A DNA stretch of 64,000 nucleotides from Hespellia sp. (GCA_028694105.1 JAQUUC010000004.1:1-64000); one strand, 5' to 3'; positions 7,876-16,489 are shown, counted from the first letter of the stretch. Numbers and translations are program-made. The notes: generated from the letters alone by a model not told the origin.

Positions 7876-8199
7876 ATGTCACATCGTATTCAGGAAGTAA
7901 ATGTAAAAGACAATTATATTATTGAAGCAATCTTCTATAATGGTGAGATAAAGCAATATGATATGAAACAATTATTTGTTGTTTTTCCACAGTTTGAAAA
8001 GTTTCAGTCAATACCGGAGTTGTTTCAGCGGGCAAGCGTAGACACAGGTGGCTACGGAGTTTCATGGGATGATGAATTAGACCTTGATGCTGAGACAATA
8101 TGGGAAGACGGAATTCTTATTGAGATGCAGAAGAGTCCGGAATCTATCAGGCTGATATCAGCAAAATCGAACGTGGTTTGGGAAATCCATCACTATTAA
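7876..8199 (+). CDS. DUF2442 domain protein with altered C-terminus
   Basis: The first ~80 residues match DUF2442 in plan: N-terminal strands with YNGEIKQYD, then a Phe-rich turn, then YGVSWDDELDLDAETIWEDG. DUF2442 proteins are often small partners in toxin-antitoxin-like loci and can be fused or adjacent to a helix-turn-helix domain. The last ~27 residues are not DUF2442-like and read over a helix-turn-helix sequence that is intact in the next frame, so this gene probably ends in a frameshift or deletion junction. The ribosome binding site is GAGGAGG before the ATG. Confidence 0.7.
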   Translation: MSHRIQEVNVKDNYIIEAIFYNGEIKQYDMKQLFVVFPQFEKFQSIPELFQRASVDTGGYGVSWDDELDLDAETIWEDGILIEMQKSPESIRLISAKSNVVWEIHHY

Positions 8200-8282
8200 C
8201 CTTACAAAGGCTTGCAGATGGATTAGGATTGGATTTACAGATTGCTTTTGCTGCCCGGAAAGAGGGGCACAAAAGCGTCTGA
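8124..8282 (+). pseudogene. Helix-turn-helix (XRE/antitoxin-like) remnant
   Basis: In the frame one base away from the DUF2442 gene there is a stop at 8121-8123 followed by an open stretch reading ESGIYQADISKIERG, then NPSLLTLQRLADGLGLDLQI and about ten more residues to TGA. This is the second half of an XRE-type helix-turn-helix as found in DUF2442-linked and HigA-like antitoxins. The first helices and any start codon are missing. It looks like the decayed C-terminal module of the DUF2442 gene or of a neighbouring antitoxin. Confidence 0.65.
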
Positions 8283-8331
8283 ATATGTGGAAAATGGGAA
8301 TTCTAACAATAAGAAATATAGGAAAAGCAAA

Positions 8332-8384
8332 TGGAATAGATTCCAATTATATTAAAAAATGAAAATAAAATGGAATTTATTCCA
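8332..8384. promoter_or_regulatory. Two copies of a 14-base palindrome, candidate operator
   Basis: TGGAATAGATTCCA (8332-8345) and TGGAATTTATTCCA (8371-8384) share perfect TGGAAT/ATTCCA arms and sit 39 bases apart, 58 bases or less before the ATPase start. A weaker TGGGAATTC copy lies near 8295. This is what tandem sites for a dimeric repressor look like. Confidence 0.5.
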
Positions 8385-8441
8385 TATTTAATTGATTTTC
8401 TGGGGAAAATGGATTACACTAAACAAAAGGAGGCGAAATGG

Positions 8442-9662
8442 ATGAAACAATTAAAAAGGCAGGAATATCTGAATTGGCTGATAAAATGGAAGGATAAACA
8501 AATCATTAAAGTAGTAACCGGTGTACGAAGATGTGGCAAATCTACTATTTTTGAGATTTTTCAGAATTATCTGCTGGAGAATGGAGTCTCAAAAGAGCAG
8601 ATTATAACAATCAATTTTGAAAATTTAGATTTTGAAGAGTTACAGGACTATAAGTCTTTGTATCAGTATGTCAATAGACGGCTGCTTACTGATAAAAAAA
8701 ATTATATATTTTTAGATGAGATTCAACATGTGCAGCAGTATGAGAAAGCAGTAGACAGCTTGTTTTTGAAAGATAACTGCGATGTTTATATTACAGGATC
8801 TAACGCATATTTTATGTCGGGAGAGCTTGCTACGCTTCTGACAGGCAGATACGTTGAACTCGCTATGATGCCACTGTCATTTCGCGAATTCTGTTTAGCC
8901 CTTGATGATGAGCGGAAAGACTGGTCGTTAAATGAAAAGCTGAATGAATATATTTCCTGTGGTTCTTTTCCGTATGTATTGAAGTATGGATATGGGCAGC
9001 AAGAGGCGAAAGAGTATATGGAGGGAATCTATAATACAGTTTTGCTGAATGATATTGTGAAAAGACTTCGCATCGCAGATGTTAATATGTTAGAGTCGGT
9101 GACTCAATTCATGATGTATAACATAGGGAATAGAACCTCGCCGACTACGATTGCAAATACATTGACTTCGAATCATAAAAAAATAGATGTTAAAACAGTA
9201 AATCGCTATATCCGCGGATTGACTGACAGCCTGCTGTTCTATGAAGCACGCAGATATAACATTAAAGGTAAGATGTTTCTTTCAACGATTAACAAATATT
9301 ACATCTGTGATATTGGAATGCGTAATATGAAAGTGAGAGGAAAAGAGAGTGATATCGGACATATACTTGAGAATCTCGTGTATTTGGAATTGAGACGACG
9401 TTATCATGAGGTTTATGTAGGTCAATTCGGTACAGATGGTGAAGTTGATTTTGTAGCAATGCAAAATGGAAATCCGATTTATTTTCAGGTTGCCCAGACA
9501 ACGTTGGATGAAGAAGTGTTAAAGAGAGAACTTACACCACTACAGAGCATCGAGGATAATTATCCAAAGTATTTATTGACTTTGGATGAAGCTTTTGGCG
9601 AGATGGATTATGAAGGCATCAAAAAGAGAAATGCGTTAAAGTGGATGTTGGAAGAAGAATAG
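8442..9662 (+). CDS. AAA ATPase with DUF4143 C-terminal domain
   Basis: A 406-residue P-loop ATPase of the AAA_14/DUF4143 family. Walker A is GVRRCGKST (residues 27-35), Walker B is YIFLDEIQ, and a SGSN-like sensor (TGSNAYFMSG) follows. The C-terminal half has the DUF4143 nuclease-like region with LENLVYLELRRR and GEVDFVA. The frame opens at 8370, but that part encodes the palindromic repeat; the ATG at 8442 follows a perfect AAAGGAGG by 8 bases and is taken as the start. Such ATPases are common solitary accessory genes in anaerobes; their cellular role is not established. Base composition is AT-rich compared with the flanking metabolic genes. Confidence 0.88.
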   Translation: MKQLKRQEYLNWLIKWKDKQIIKVVTGVRRCGKSTIFEIFQNYLLENGVSKEQIITINFENLDFEELQDYKSLYQYVNRRLLTDKKNYIFLDEIQHVQQYEKAVDSLFLKDNCDVYITGSNAYFMSGELATLLTGRYVELAMMPLSFREFCLALDDERKDWSLNEKLNEYISCGSFPYVLKYGYGQQEAKEYMEGIYNTVLLNDIVKRLRIADVNMLESVTQFMMYNIGNRTSPTTIANTLTSNHKKIDVKTVNRYIRGLTDSLLFYEARRYNIKGKMFLSTINKYYICDIGMRNMKVRGKESDIGHILENLVYLELRRRYHEVYVGQFGTDGEVDFVAMQNGNPIYFQVAQTTLDEEVLKRELTPLQSIEDNYPKYLLTLDEAFGEMDYEGIKKRNALKWMLEEE

Positions 9663-9679
9663 ATTTAAATAGCGAATTG

Positions 9680-9709
9680 TAAAAAGCATCTCTTCGGAGG
9701 TGCTTTTTC
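9680..9709 (+). terminator. Terminator after the DUF4143 ATPase
   Basis: AAAAAGCATCTC, TTCG tetraloop, GAGGTGCTTTTT with a T run: a compact intrinsic terminator. Confidence 0.85.
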
Positions 9710-9759
9710 TATACTTACAAAAGCATAGACTATCTCTATCAAAACACCAAAAACTTCAA

Positions 9760-9789
9760 TTGGATTTTATGAATCCGGCTTGTTATAAT
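9760..9789 (+). promoter_or_regulatory. Promoter of the hydroaromatic operon
   Basis: TTGGAT (9760-9765), 18-base spacer, TATAAT (9784-9789), about 66 bases before the copy 2 dehydrogenase start. Confidence 0.55.
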
Positions 9790-9820
9790 ATTAACATAAG
9801 AGTTGTTAAAATATTAACAA
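9787..9820. promoter_or_regulatory. Palindrome and direct repeat, candidate operator
   Basis: TTGTTAA-AATA-TTAACAA (9803-9820) is a perfect inverted repeat; its half AATATTAACA also occurs at 9787-9796, 23 bases upstream and overlapping the -10 box. Placement over and just after the -10 box fits repressor binding; the regulator could be the LysR protein at the far end of the locus. Confidence 0.5.
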
Positions 9821-9855
9821 GAAGGACTCGAGAGAAGAAAAAGGAGAACAATATC

Positions 9856-10731
9856 ATGGCAGAAAGAATTACAGGACATACCGAACTCGTTGGCCTTATG
9901 GCTTACCCAATCAGACATTCCAGCTCACCGGCGATGCACAACGAGGCATTTGCTCATCTTGGACTTGACTATGCGTACCTTGCATTTGAGGTAGACAACA
10001 GCACACTGGAAGATGCAATCAAAGGATTTCGCGCGTTAAAGATGGTTGGAGCGAATGTATCCATGCCGAACAAAACAGTGGTTGGTCAGTACCTCGACAA
10101 GTTATCACCAGCGGCAGAACTTTGCGGAGCGGTCAACACGATCGTGAATGAGGATGGCGTTCTAACAGGTCACATCACAGACGGTATCGGATTCATGCAG
10201 TCATTAAAAGACAATGACATTGATGTCATCGGCAAAAAGATGACGATATGCGGAGCAGGCGGAGCCGCAACTGCAATCGAGATTCAGGCAGCACTTGACG
10301 GCGTAAAAGAAATGTCAATCTTCAATATTCGCGACAAATTCTGGGATAATGCAGTTGAGACAGTGAGAAAGATTAATGAGAAAACAGAATGTAAAGCAGT
10401 ACTTTATGATTTAGATGACAAAGACAAATTAAAAGAGGAAATGGATTCTTCTTATATCTTCGTAAATGGAACTGGCGTTGGTATGAAACCACTCGAAGAT
10501 CAGTCCGTTGTTCCTGACAAATCGTTCTTCCGTCCGGAACTGATCGTAGTTGATGTACCGTATGCACCACTCGAAACCAAGATGCGCGCTATGGCAAAAG
10601 AAGCCGGATGTAAGACTATGAACGGCCTTGGCATGATGTTGTTTCAGGGAGCGGCAGCATTTGAACTCTGGACAGGCAAAGAGATGCCGATCGAACACAT
10701 GAAAGAAGTTTTAAACATCAAATATGAATAA
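9856..10731 (+). CDS. Quinate/shikimate dehydrogenase (YdiB-like), copy 2
   Basis: A 291-residue member of the shikimate dehydrogenase family with strong YdiB character: GLMAYPIRHSSSP near residues 13-25, SMPNK with catalytic Lys73, Asp109 in HITDG, GAGGAATAI, and the cofactor loop FNIRD whose Asp favours NAD. It would oxidise quinate or shikimate, or run in reverse. The frame opens at 9700, but the ATG at 9856 after AAGGAGAAC gives the correct N-terminus. It is followed by an MFS carrier and aroD, the same gene content as the E. coli ydiN-ydiB-aroD neighbourhood. It is about 45-50 percent identical by eye to copy 1. Confidence 0.9.
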   Translation: MAERITGHTELVGLMAYPIRHSSSPAMHNEAFAHLGLDYAYLAFEVDNSTLEDAIKGFRALKMVGANVSMPNKTVVGQYLDKLSPAAELCGAVNTIVNEDGVLTGHITDGIGFMQSLKDNDIDVIGKKMTICGAGGAATAIEIQAALDGVKEMSIFNIRDKFWDNAVETVRKINEKTECKAVLYDLDDKDKLKEEMDSSYIFVNGTGVGMKPLEDQSVVPDKSFFRPELIVVDVPYAPLETKMRAMAKEAGCKTMNGLGMMLFQGAAAFELWTGKEMPIEHMKEVLNIKYE

Positions 10732-10784
10732 GATGTTTAGATAAAACACCAATCCAAAGGGAGAAAAGAGAGGAAACAAAAACA

Positions 10785-11969
10785 ATGAATAAAAAGTATT
10801 TACCCAGTGCAATTATACTTTATTTAAACTATTTCGTCCACGGTATCGGATGCTCGATCTTAAGTCAGCAGGTCGTAAAAGAGATGCTGGCCAAGCAGTG
10901 GGGAATGGCGGATGTTATGTCGGTAACAGCAATTGCAGCAGCACTCGGACTTGGACGATTGATTTCACTTCCATTTGCAGGACCGTTATCTGATAAACTT
11001 GGACGCCGTATTTCTGTAGTGATCGGATGTTTTTCCTATGTAATCTTCTTCGTGGGAATCGCGTTCTCACCGAATGTAATGGTTGCTTATGTCGCTGCAA
11101 TCCTTGGCGGTATCGCAAACTCATTCCTTGATACAGCTACATATCCTGCAGTTGCAGAGATCATCAACAAATACACGGGTATCGCGACCATGGGAATCAA
11201 GTTCTTCATCTCAGTTGCGCAGTTACTGATGCCATTCTTCTTAGGATGTGTTGCCGGATCAGCAATGTCATACTTAATGCTTCCTGTCATTGGCGGTATC
11301 GCAATCGCAGTTCTTGGTGTATTGGCAATTTTTGCTCCATTTCCAACAATTGTGGGAACCGGAAAGCAGGAATCATTTATTTCAAATTTAAAGAATGCAC
11401 ATTTCTCAGTAGAGAGTGTTGCCCTTATTCTCATCGGTTTTACAAGTACAGCAACCTTCCAGTTATGGCTTAACTGTGCGCAGACATTTGGAAAAGAAAT
11501 CGCGGGAATTCCTTCGGAGAGTGTATCTGTGATGCAGACATACTATTCAGCAGGAACGATGGTTGCCTTAGTAATTACAAGTCTTTTGATTACTAAATTC
11601 AAACAGGTAAGATTTCTGGTGATCTATCCTGCCATTTCAGTAGTAATGCTGGTCCTGGTTTATATGATCAAGACACCGATGATCTGCTATGTGGGTGCAT
11701 TTGTAATCGGATATGCAGCAGCTGGCGGCGTTCTTCAGATGGCTACAGCTACCGTGAATGATCTGTTCCCGAAAATCAAAGGAACCATTACAAGTCTTGT
11801 TATGATTGCTTCAAGTTTATGTAACTACACTATTTTAAGTGCAGCTTCTAAGATGACAGCGACAGGTGTTATTATGATGAACCTTGTTATCACAGTAATT
11901 GGAGTATTATTAGCATTATTCGTAAACATGAGATATAATAAGTTATTAGAGAATGTAGACAATAAATAA
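10785..11969 (+). CDS. MFS transporter, likely hydroaromatic acid carrier
   Basis: A 394-residue protein with twelve predicted transmembrane helices and the MFS loop 2-3 motif GPLSDKLGRR. It sits between the YdiB-like dehydrogenase and aroD, as the YdiM/YdiN carriers do in E. coli. That context suggests transport of quinate, shikimate or a dehydro product. Substrate assignment is inference from position. The ribosome binding site is GAGAGGAAAC before the ATG at 10785. Confidence 0.85.
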   Translation: MNKKYLPSAIILYLNYFVHGIGCSILSQQVVKEMLAKQWGMADVMSVTAIAAALGLGRLISLPFAGPLSDKLGRRISVVIGCFSYVIFFVGIAFSPNVMVAYVAAILGGIANSFLDTATYPAVAEIINKYTGIATMGIKFFISVAQLLMPFFLGCVAGSAMSYLMLPVIGGIAIAVLGVLAIFAPFPTIVGTGKQESFISNLKNAHFSVESVALILIGFTSTATFQLWLNCAQTFGKEIAGIPSESVSVMQTYYSAGTMVALVITSLLITKFKQVRFLVIYPAISVVMLVLVYMIKTPMICYVGAFVIGYAAAGGVLQMATATVNDLFPKIKGTITSLVMIASSLCNYTILSAASKMTATGVIMMNLVITVIGVLLALFVNMRYNKLLENVDNK

Positions 11970-11978
11970 TTAGAAAAT

Positions 11979-11999
11979 GCCCGCCGGTAACAGGCGGGC
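11979..11999 (+). other. Intercistronic hairpin
   Basis: GCCCGCC and GGCGGGC with a seven-base loop, between the MFS gene and aroD. There is no T run, so it more likely stabilises mRNA or tunes read-through than terminates. Confidence 0.5.
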
Positions 12000-12020
12000 A
12001 GCTTCATAGGAGGATAAGCG

Positions 12021-12782
12021 ATGAACGTTTTAAAAATAAGAAATGTTGTGTTAGGAGAAGGACGTCCTAAAATCTGTGTGCCAATCGTTGGTGTTACCAA
12101 AGAAGATATTATTACAGAGGCAAAGACATTTGACAGCATTCCGGTTGATGTAGTGGAGTGGCGCGTGGACTGGTTCGAGGGAGTGTTTGAATTTGATAAA
12201 GTGGAAGCGGTATTAAAAGAGCTTCGCGCGGCACTTGGCGAAATTCCAATCCTCTTCACGTTCCGTACCTCGAAAGAGGGCGGAGAGAAAGCAATCGAAG
12301 CGAAGGCCTATGCGGAACTGAACATTGCGGCTGCAAAGACAGGCTATGTAGATCTTGTAGATGTAGAAGCATTTACAGGAGATGAGATTGTAAAAGAAAT
12401 CATCGAAGCAGCACATGCGGTGGGCGTGAAAGTTGTTGCATCCAACCATGACTTTGACAAGACACCGGAAAAAGACGACATCGTGGGAAGACTTCGCAAG
12501 ATGCAGGATCTCGGAGCAGATGTTCCAAAGATTGCGGTGATGCCACAGAGCAAAAAAGACGTTTTAGTATTACTCTCAGCGACAGAGGAAATGGCAACGG
12601 AGTATGCAGACCGTCCGATTATCACCATGTCTATGGCAGGAACAGGCGTGATCAGCCGTCTTGCAGGCGAGGCCTTTGGTTCAGCCCTTACCTTTGGAGC
12701 AGCAGCAAAAGCATCCGCACCGGGACAGATTGGTGTAAATGAGTTGGAGAAAGTGTTGGACATTATTCACAAAAGTATGTAA
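12021..12782 (+). CDS. aroD: Type I 3-dehydroquinate dehydratase
   Basis: Schiff-base enzyme converting 3-dehydroquinate to 3-dehydroshikimate. The 253 residues carry the type I active site: Glu46 and Arg48 in VEWRVDW, His142 in ASNHDF and the Schiff-base Lys169 in VPKIAVMP, then TMSMAGTG near the C-terminus. In this operon it links quinate-derived dehydroquinate with the shikimate side. No dehydroshikimate dehydratase (QuiC type) is in the window, so complete conversion to protocatechuate is not encoded here. Confidence 0.95.
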   Translation: MNVLKIRNVVLGEGRPKICVPIVGVTKEDIITEAKTFDSIPVDVVEWRVDWFEGVFEFDKVEAVLKELRAALGEIPILFTFRTSKEGGEKAIEAKAYAELNIAAAKTGYVDLVDVEAFTGDEIVKEIIEAAHAVGVKVVASNHDFDKTPEKDDIVGRLRKMQDLGADVPKIAVMPQSKKDVLVLLSATEEMATEYADRPIITMSMAGTGVISRLAGEAFGSALTFGAAAKASAPGQIGVNELEKVLDIIHKSM

Positions 12783-12800
12783 TACCGGAGGAGAGAGTGC

Positions 12801-13286
12801 ATGAAATTTTTGAAATGGCTGAACAAGAATTTTGAAGAGGTCGTTATGGTTGCAATTCTGGTTGCGATGACAGTCATCATGGGTGTGCAGGTCGTAGCGA
12901 GATATCTGTTTAATTATTCTCTGTCGTGGACAGAGGAGATTACGCGCTACCTGTTTGTGTGGGCAGGCTTTTTAAGTGTCAGCTATTGTACTGTGAAATG
13001 TATTTCAATCAAGATTGAGCAGCTGGTGGCAAAACTCTCTCCTAGAAAAAAAGCATTTACAAAAATGCTGAATCATACCTGCGAATTTATTTTCTTTGGT
13101 TACATGATTCCATTTACGTGGAAATATTTACAGACATCCATCGCAAGCGGTCAGACGAGCGCGGCGGTTCAGATGCCGATGTATATCGTTCAGGCGGCAC
13201 CGTTCGTGTGCTTTTTGATTACGGAATTCCGTGTCGGACAGAGATGGTGGATTGAATTGCAGAGAGTAAGGGGGAAAGAGGCATGA
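12801..13286 (+). CDS. TRAP transporter small membrane subunit (DctQ)
   Basis: A 161-residue protein with four transmembrane helices and the DctQ pattern RYLFNYSLSWTEEITRYLFVW near residues 35-55. It pairs with the large DctM subunit, whose start overlaps its stop by four bases. TRAP systems import organic acids using ion gradients. It follows aroD by 18 bases, so it is almost certainly in the hydroaromatic operon. Confidence 0.92.
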   Translation: MKFLKWLNKNFEEVVMVAILVAMTVIMGVQVVARYLFNYSLSWTEEITRYLFVWAGFLSVSYCTVKCISIKIEQLVAKLSPRKKAFTKMLNHTCEFIFFGYMIPFTWKYLQTSIASGQTSAAVQMPMYIVQAAPFVCFLITEFRVGQRWWIELQRVRGKEA

Positions 13287-14572
13287 GTATTTTAGCGGTG
13301 ATGCTGATTTTTGTAATATGCTTATTTATCGCAATACCGGTGTCGATTTCGCTGGGGATTGTGTCTGTGCTCCCCGGTGCATTTGATGGCAGCTTTACGG
13401 CGAGTGCGACCTATGTAGTGCGGTCGATGGTGAGTGGAATCGACAGCTTTCCGCTGCTTGCGATTCCGATGTTCGTTTTGTCCGGAATCATCATGGCAAG
13501 GGGCGGTGTATCGAAGAAGCTGTTCGATGTATTTGCATATTTCATTGGAAAAAGACGTGCGGGAATTCCATGCGCGGTCATTATCACATGTCTGTTTTAC
13601 GGCGCGATTTCCGGTTCCGCTCCGGCGACAGTTGCGGCAGTGGGAAGTATGACGATCCCCATCCTGATCCATCTTGGATATGACAAAGTATTTTCAACGG
13701 CGGTGGTAGCGGTTGCGGGCGGACTGGGGGTTATCATTCCGCCGAGTATACCGTATATTCTGTTTGCGATGGCATCCGGCGAGTCGGTCAGCGACCTTTT
13801 CATGGCAGGAATCATTCCCGGCATTCTGATTGCACTGTTGTTGATGGGGTATGCCTTTTATTATTGCACAAAGCATGGGGAAGACAAGGAAAAAATCAAC
13901 AAAGAAGTTGAGGCTCTCCATGAAAAAGGAATTCTGAAGGTATTAAAGGAAAGTGTCTGGGCACTTTTGACGCCGGTGATTATTCTCGGCTGTATTTACG
14001 GCGGTATTGCATCCCCTACGGAAGCCGCGGTTATCTCAGTATTCTATGCGCTGTTTGTCAGCATGGTGATCTACAAATCCATTCATTTTAAAGACATTAA
14101 CGCTATTTTGGTGGAGGCCTGCAGAACATTTGCGCCACTGCTGTTTATTCTGGTTGCATCGACAGCATTTTCGCGTGTGCTCACACTGATGCAGGTTCCA
14201 CAGCTGATCAGCGAATGGATTCTGAATTCATTTACAAATGAGGTCCTGATCCTGCTGGTAATCAATGCCTTCCTTCTGGTGGTCGGTATGGTGATGGATA
14301 CGAGTCCGGCAATTCTGATTGTGACGCCGATTCTGATGCCGATTATCCAAGGCATCGGGATGGACCCGATTCATTTCGGTATCGTGATGGTAATCAACCT
14401 TGCGATTGGATTCGTTACGCCGCCGATTGGAGTGAATCTGTTTGTCGCGAGCTCCCTGACGGATATTCCGGTGATGCAGATTGCAAAAAAAGCAGTGCCA
14501 ATGATTGCATTTTTCCTGATTGCACTGATGATAATTACATTTGTCCCGGCAATCAGTCTGGCATTATTGTAG
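13283..14572 (+). CDS. TRAP transporter large permease (DctM)
   Basis: A 429-residue, roughly twelve-helix permease of the DctM family. Family motifs include GAISGSAPATVAAVG near residue 112, GVIIPPSIPYI near residue 150, ASPTEAAV near residue 238 and GFVTPPIGVN near residue 377. It forms the translocation channel with the DctQ subunit and receives substrate from the DctP lipoprotein encoded three bases downstream. Confidence 0.95.
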   Translation: MSILAVMLIFVICLFIAIPVSISLGIVSVLPGAFDGSFTASATYVVRSMVSGIDSFPLLAIPMFVLSGIIMARGGVSKKLFDVFAYFIGKRRAGIPCAVIITCLFYGAISGSAPATVAAVGSMTIPILIHLGYDKVFSTAVVAVAGGLGVIIPPSIPYILFAMASGESVSDLFMAGIIPGILIALLLMGYAFYYCTKHGEDKEKINKEVEALHEKGILKVLKESVWALLTPVIILGCIYGGIASPTEAAVISVFYALFVSMVIYKSIHFKDINAILVEACRTFAPLLFILVASTAFSRVLTLMQVPQLISEWILNSFTNEVLILLVINAFLLVVGMVMDTSPAILIVTPILMPIIQGIGMDPIHFGIVMVINLAIGFVTPPIGVNLFVASSLTDIPVMQIAKKAVPMIAFFLIALMIITFVPAISLALL

Positions 14573-14575
14573 GAG

Positions 14576-15592
14576 GTGCGTATGAGGAAATATGATAGAA
14601 TACTAAAACGTGTATGCGCGGCGGCAATTGCGCTCGGACTGACCGGAATGCTGCTCGCAGGCTGCGGCAATAAAAAAGAACAGACATATGCGTGGGCGCT
14701 TGGAACCAGCAGTCCGGAGGATACGGTTACGCAGCTGTACGGGGAGAAGTTTATTGAAGAGGTGGATCGCTTAAGTGATGGCCGCATGAAAATCAGCATC
14801 TATCCGAACAGCGTCATTGGCAGTGACCGTGAGCTTCTGGAGAGCTGCGCGGACGGTGACATTCCGTTCGTCGTGCAGAATACGGCACCGCAGGTAAGTT
14901 TTATGCCGGAGATTTCGGTCTTCGATTTGCCGTGTGCATTTGCGACCATGGAAGAGGCGAGAGCGGCGGTTGACAATCCGGCTTTTTATGAGTTGCTGCA
15001 GGAAATCTACCATAGCGGTGGCTATTATCTGCTCGGAATGGCGGATCAGGGCTTTCGGGTTATGACCTCCAATATAAAGGTGCAGAAGGTCAGTGATTTT
15101 AAAGGGCAGAAGATTCGTACGATGGAGAATTCAAATCATCTGCTTTTCTGGAAGGATTTAAGCGCGAATCCGACACCGATGACATTTAGTGAAGTGTATA
15201 TCGGTCTGCAGCAGAATACAATTGATGCGCAGGAGAATCCGTATGAGGTTATCGTGTCCGGGAAGCTATATGAGCAGCAGGATTATGTCATTCAGACGAA
15301 TCATCTGCCACATATGATTTCACTGATTATGAACGATGAATTTCTGAAAGGAATGAGTGAGGACGATCAGGATATAATTAAGCAGGCTGCGAAAACGGCC
15401 ACGGAGTACGCCCGTGAGCAGTCAGATGAGCGCACCACGGACCGTATCAGGATCATGGAAGAGTCTGGAACGGAGATTGTGGCGTTAAGTGATAAGGTAC
15501 ATCAGGAAATGCGCGACTTGTCACAGAATGTGTATGATAATATTCGGAAGCAGGCGGGAGATGAGCTTGTGGATGAGTATCTTGGAGAATAA
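14576..15592 (+). CDS. TRAP transporter solute-binding lipoprotein (DctP)
   Basis: A 338-residue binding protein with a lipobox LLAGC near residue 25, so it is membrane-anchored outside the cell. DctP-family features are the KIRTMEN strand, whose Arg normally binds the substrate carboxylate, and FSEVYIGLQQNTIDAQENP. The ligand is thus very likely a carboxylic acid. With two quinate/shikimate dehydrogenases and AroD in the same locus, quinate or shikimate is the best guess, but this is not proven by sequence. Confidence 0.9.
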   Translation: MRMRKYDRILKRVCAAAIALGLTGMLLAGCGNKKEQTYAWALGTSSPEDTVTQLYGEKFIEEVDRLSDGRMKISIYPNSVIGSDRELLESCADGDIPFVVQNTAPQVSFMPEISVFDLPCAFATMEEARAAVDNPAFYELLQEIYHSGGYYLLGMADQGFRVMTSNIKVQKVSDFKGQKIRTMENSNHLLFWKDLSANPTPMTFSEVYIGLQQNTIDAQENPYEVIVSGKLYEQQDYVIQTNHLPHMISLIMNDEFLKGMSEDDQDIIKQAAKTATEYAREQSDERTTDRIRIMEESGTEIVALSDKVHQEMRDLSQNVYDNIRKQAGDELVDEYLGE

Positions 15593-15601
15593 ACTGCGAC
15601 A

Positions 15602-16489
15602 TCACATCTCGAACTGATTTTGCTTTGCATACTGAATAAACCGCTTTAAAGCCGCCGGCTGGAAGCGGTTTTTTAAATACCCCATATGGATATGGCGCTG
15701 GCAGTAAGGCTCTTCTACGTGGATTGCTTTTACCTGATACAGATGGATTTCCGGAATCTCTGCAACAAGTGAAAGGCCAAAGCCCTCGGAGACTAAGCCG
15801 TAAAGTGCCTGCTCATTTTCTGCTTCACTGATGATTTCCGGATGAATTCCGGCGAGCTCAAAGGCCTTTAACGTGAGCTGGCCAAGTCCCGTTCCCCGGT
15901 GGTAGACAACAAGTGGATATGGCTCAATCTGCGGCAGGGAAATGGTGTCCAATTCGGCCAGAGGATGATCAAGCGGAACGACAACGGAGAGGGAGTGCTG
16001 GAGCAGAGGAACAAATTCAATGTCCGGTTCGGTCTGTACCAGTGAACCGAAAATTACATCATATTTTTCTGCCTTTAAGCCTTCGACTAAACGGGAAGTA
16101 ATCCCCTGATAAAATGTGAAATTCACATGCTTGTTTTCTTTCATAGAGAGGAAGCTTCGCGCCATTTTGGGGATATAACGCGGAGCAAGTGGATAGACAT
16201 AACCGATGTCAATCTGTCCCTGCTGCGAGCTGGTATATTTCTGGAGCTGCAGTTTTCCGGCTTCTAATTCTTCGAGAGAGAGAGTAACGTGCTCTAAAAA
16301 AATCTTTCCGTATTTGGTCAGAACGACATTGCGCCCCTGCTTTTCAAACAGCTGGGTATCGAGCTCTTTTTCAAGACTGGACATGGCATAGCTGAGACTT
16401 GGCTGGGAAATGTGCAGTTGTTCTGCAGCGCGAGAAAAATGCTGCAGTTTTGCGATTGCCTGAAAATAGTATAATTGATTTAAGTTCAT
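15602..16489 (-). CDS. LysR-family transcriptional regulator
   Basis: A 295-residue regulator with an N-terminal winged helix-turn-helix (FSRAAEQLHISQPSLSYAMS near residues 18-37) and a LysR substrate-binding domain. It converges on the TRAP operon with only nine bases between stop codons. The frame opens at 16516, but the ATG at 16489 follows AGGAGG and gives the standard MNLNQLYYF start. It is the only regulator in the hydroaromatic locus, so control of that locus is plausible though it is not divergent from a target promoter. Confidence 0.88.
   Translation of the reverse strand: MNLNQLYYFQAIAKLQHFSRAAEQLHISQPSLSYAMSSLEKELDTQLFEKQGRNVVLTKYGKIFLEHVTLSLEELEAGKLQLQKYTSSQQGQIDIGYVYPLAPRYIPKMARSFLSMKENKHVNFTFYQGITSRLVEGLKAEKYDVIFGSLVQTEPDIEFVPLLQHSLSVVVPLDHPLAELDTISLPQIEPYPLVVYHRGTGLGQLTLKAFELAGIHPEIISEAENEQALYGLVSEGFGLSLVAEIPEIHLYQVKAIHVEEPYCQRHIHMGYLKNRFQPAALKRFIQYAKQNQFEM

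Noticed and set aside
12344..12763. 139-residue minus-strand frame inside aroD
   Set aside because: It has no ribosome binding site, its composition is that of an antisense shadow, and the plus strand encodes a complete enzyme.
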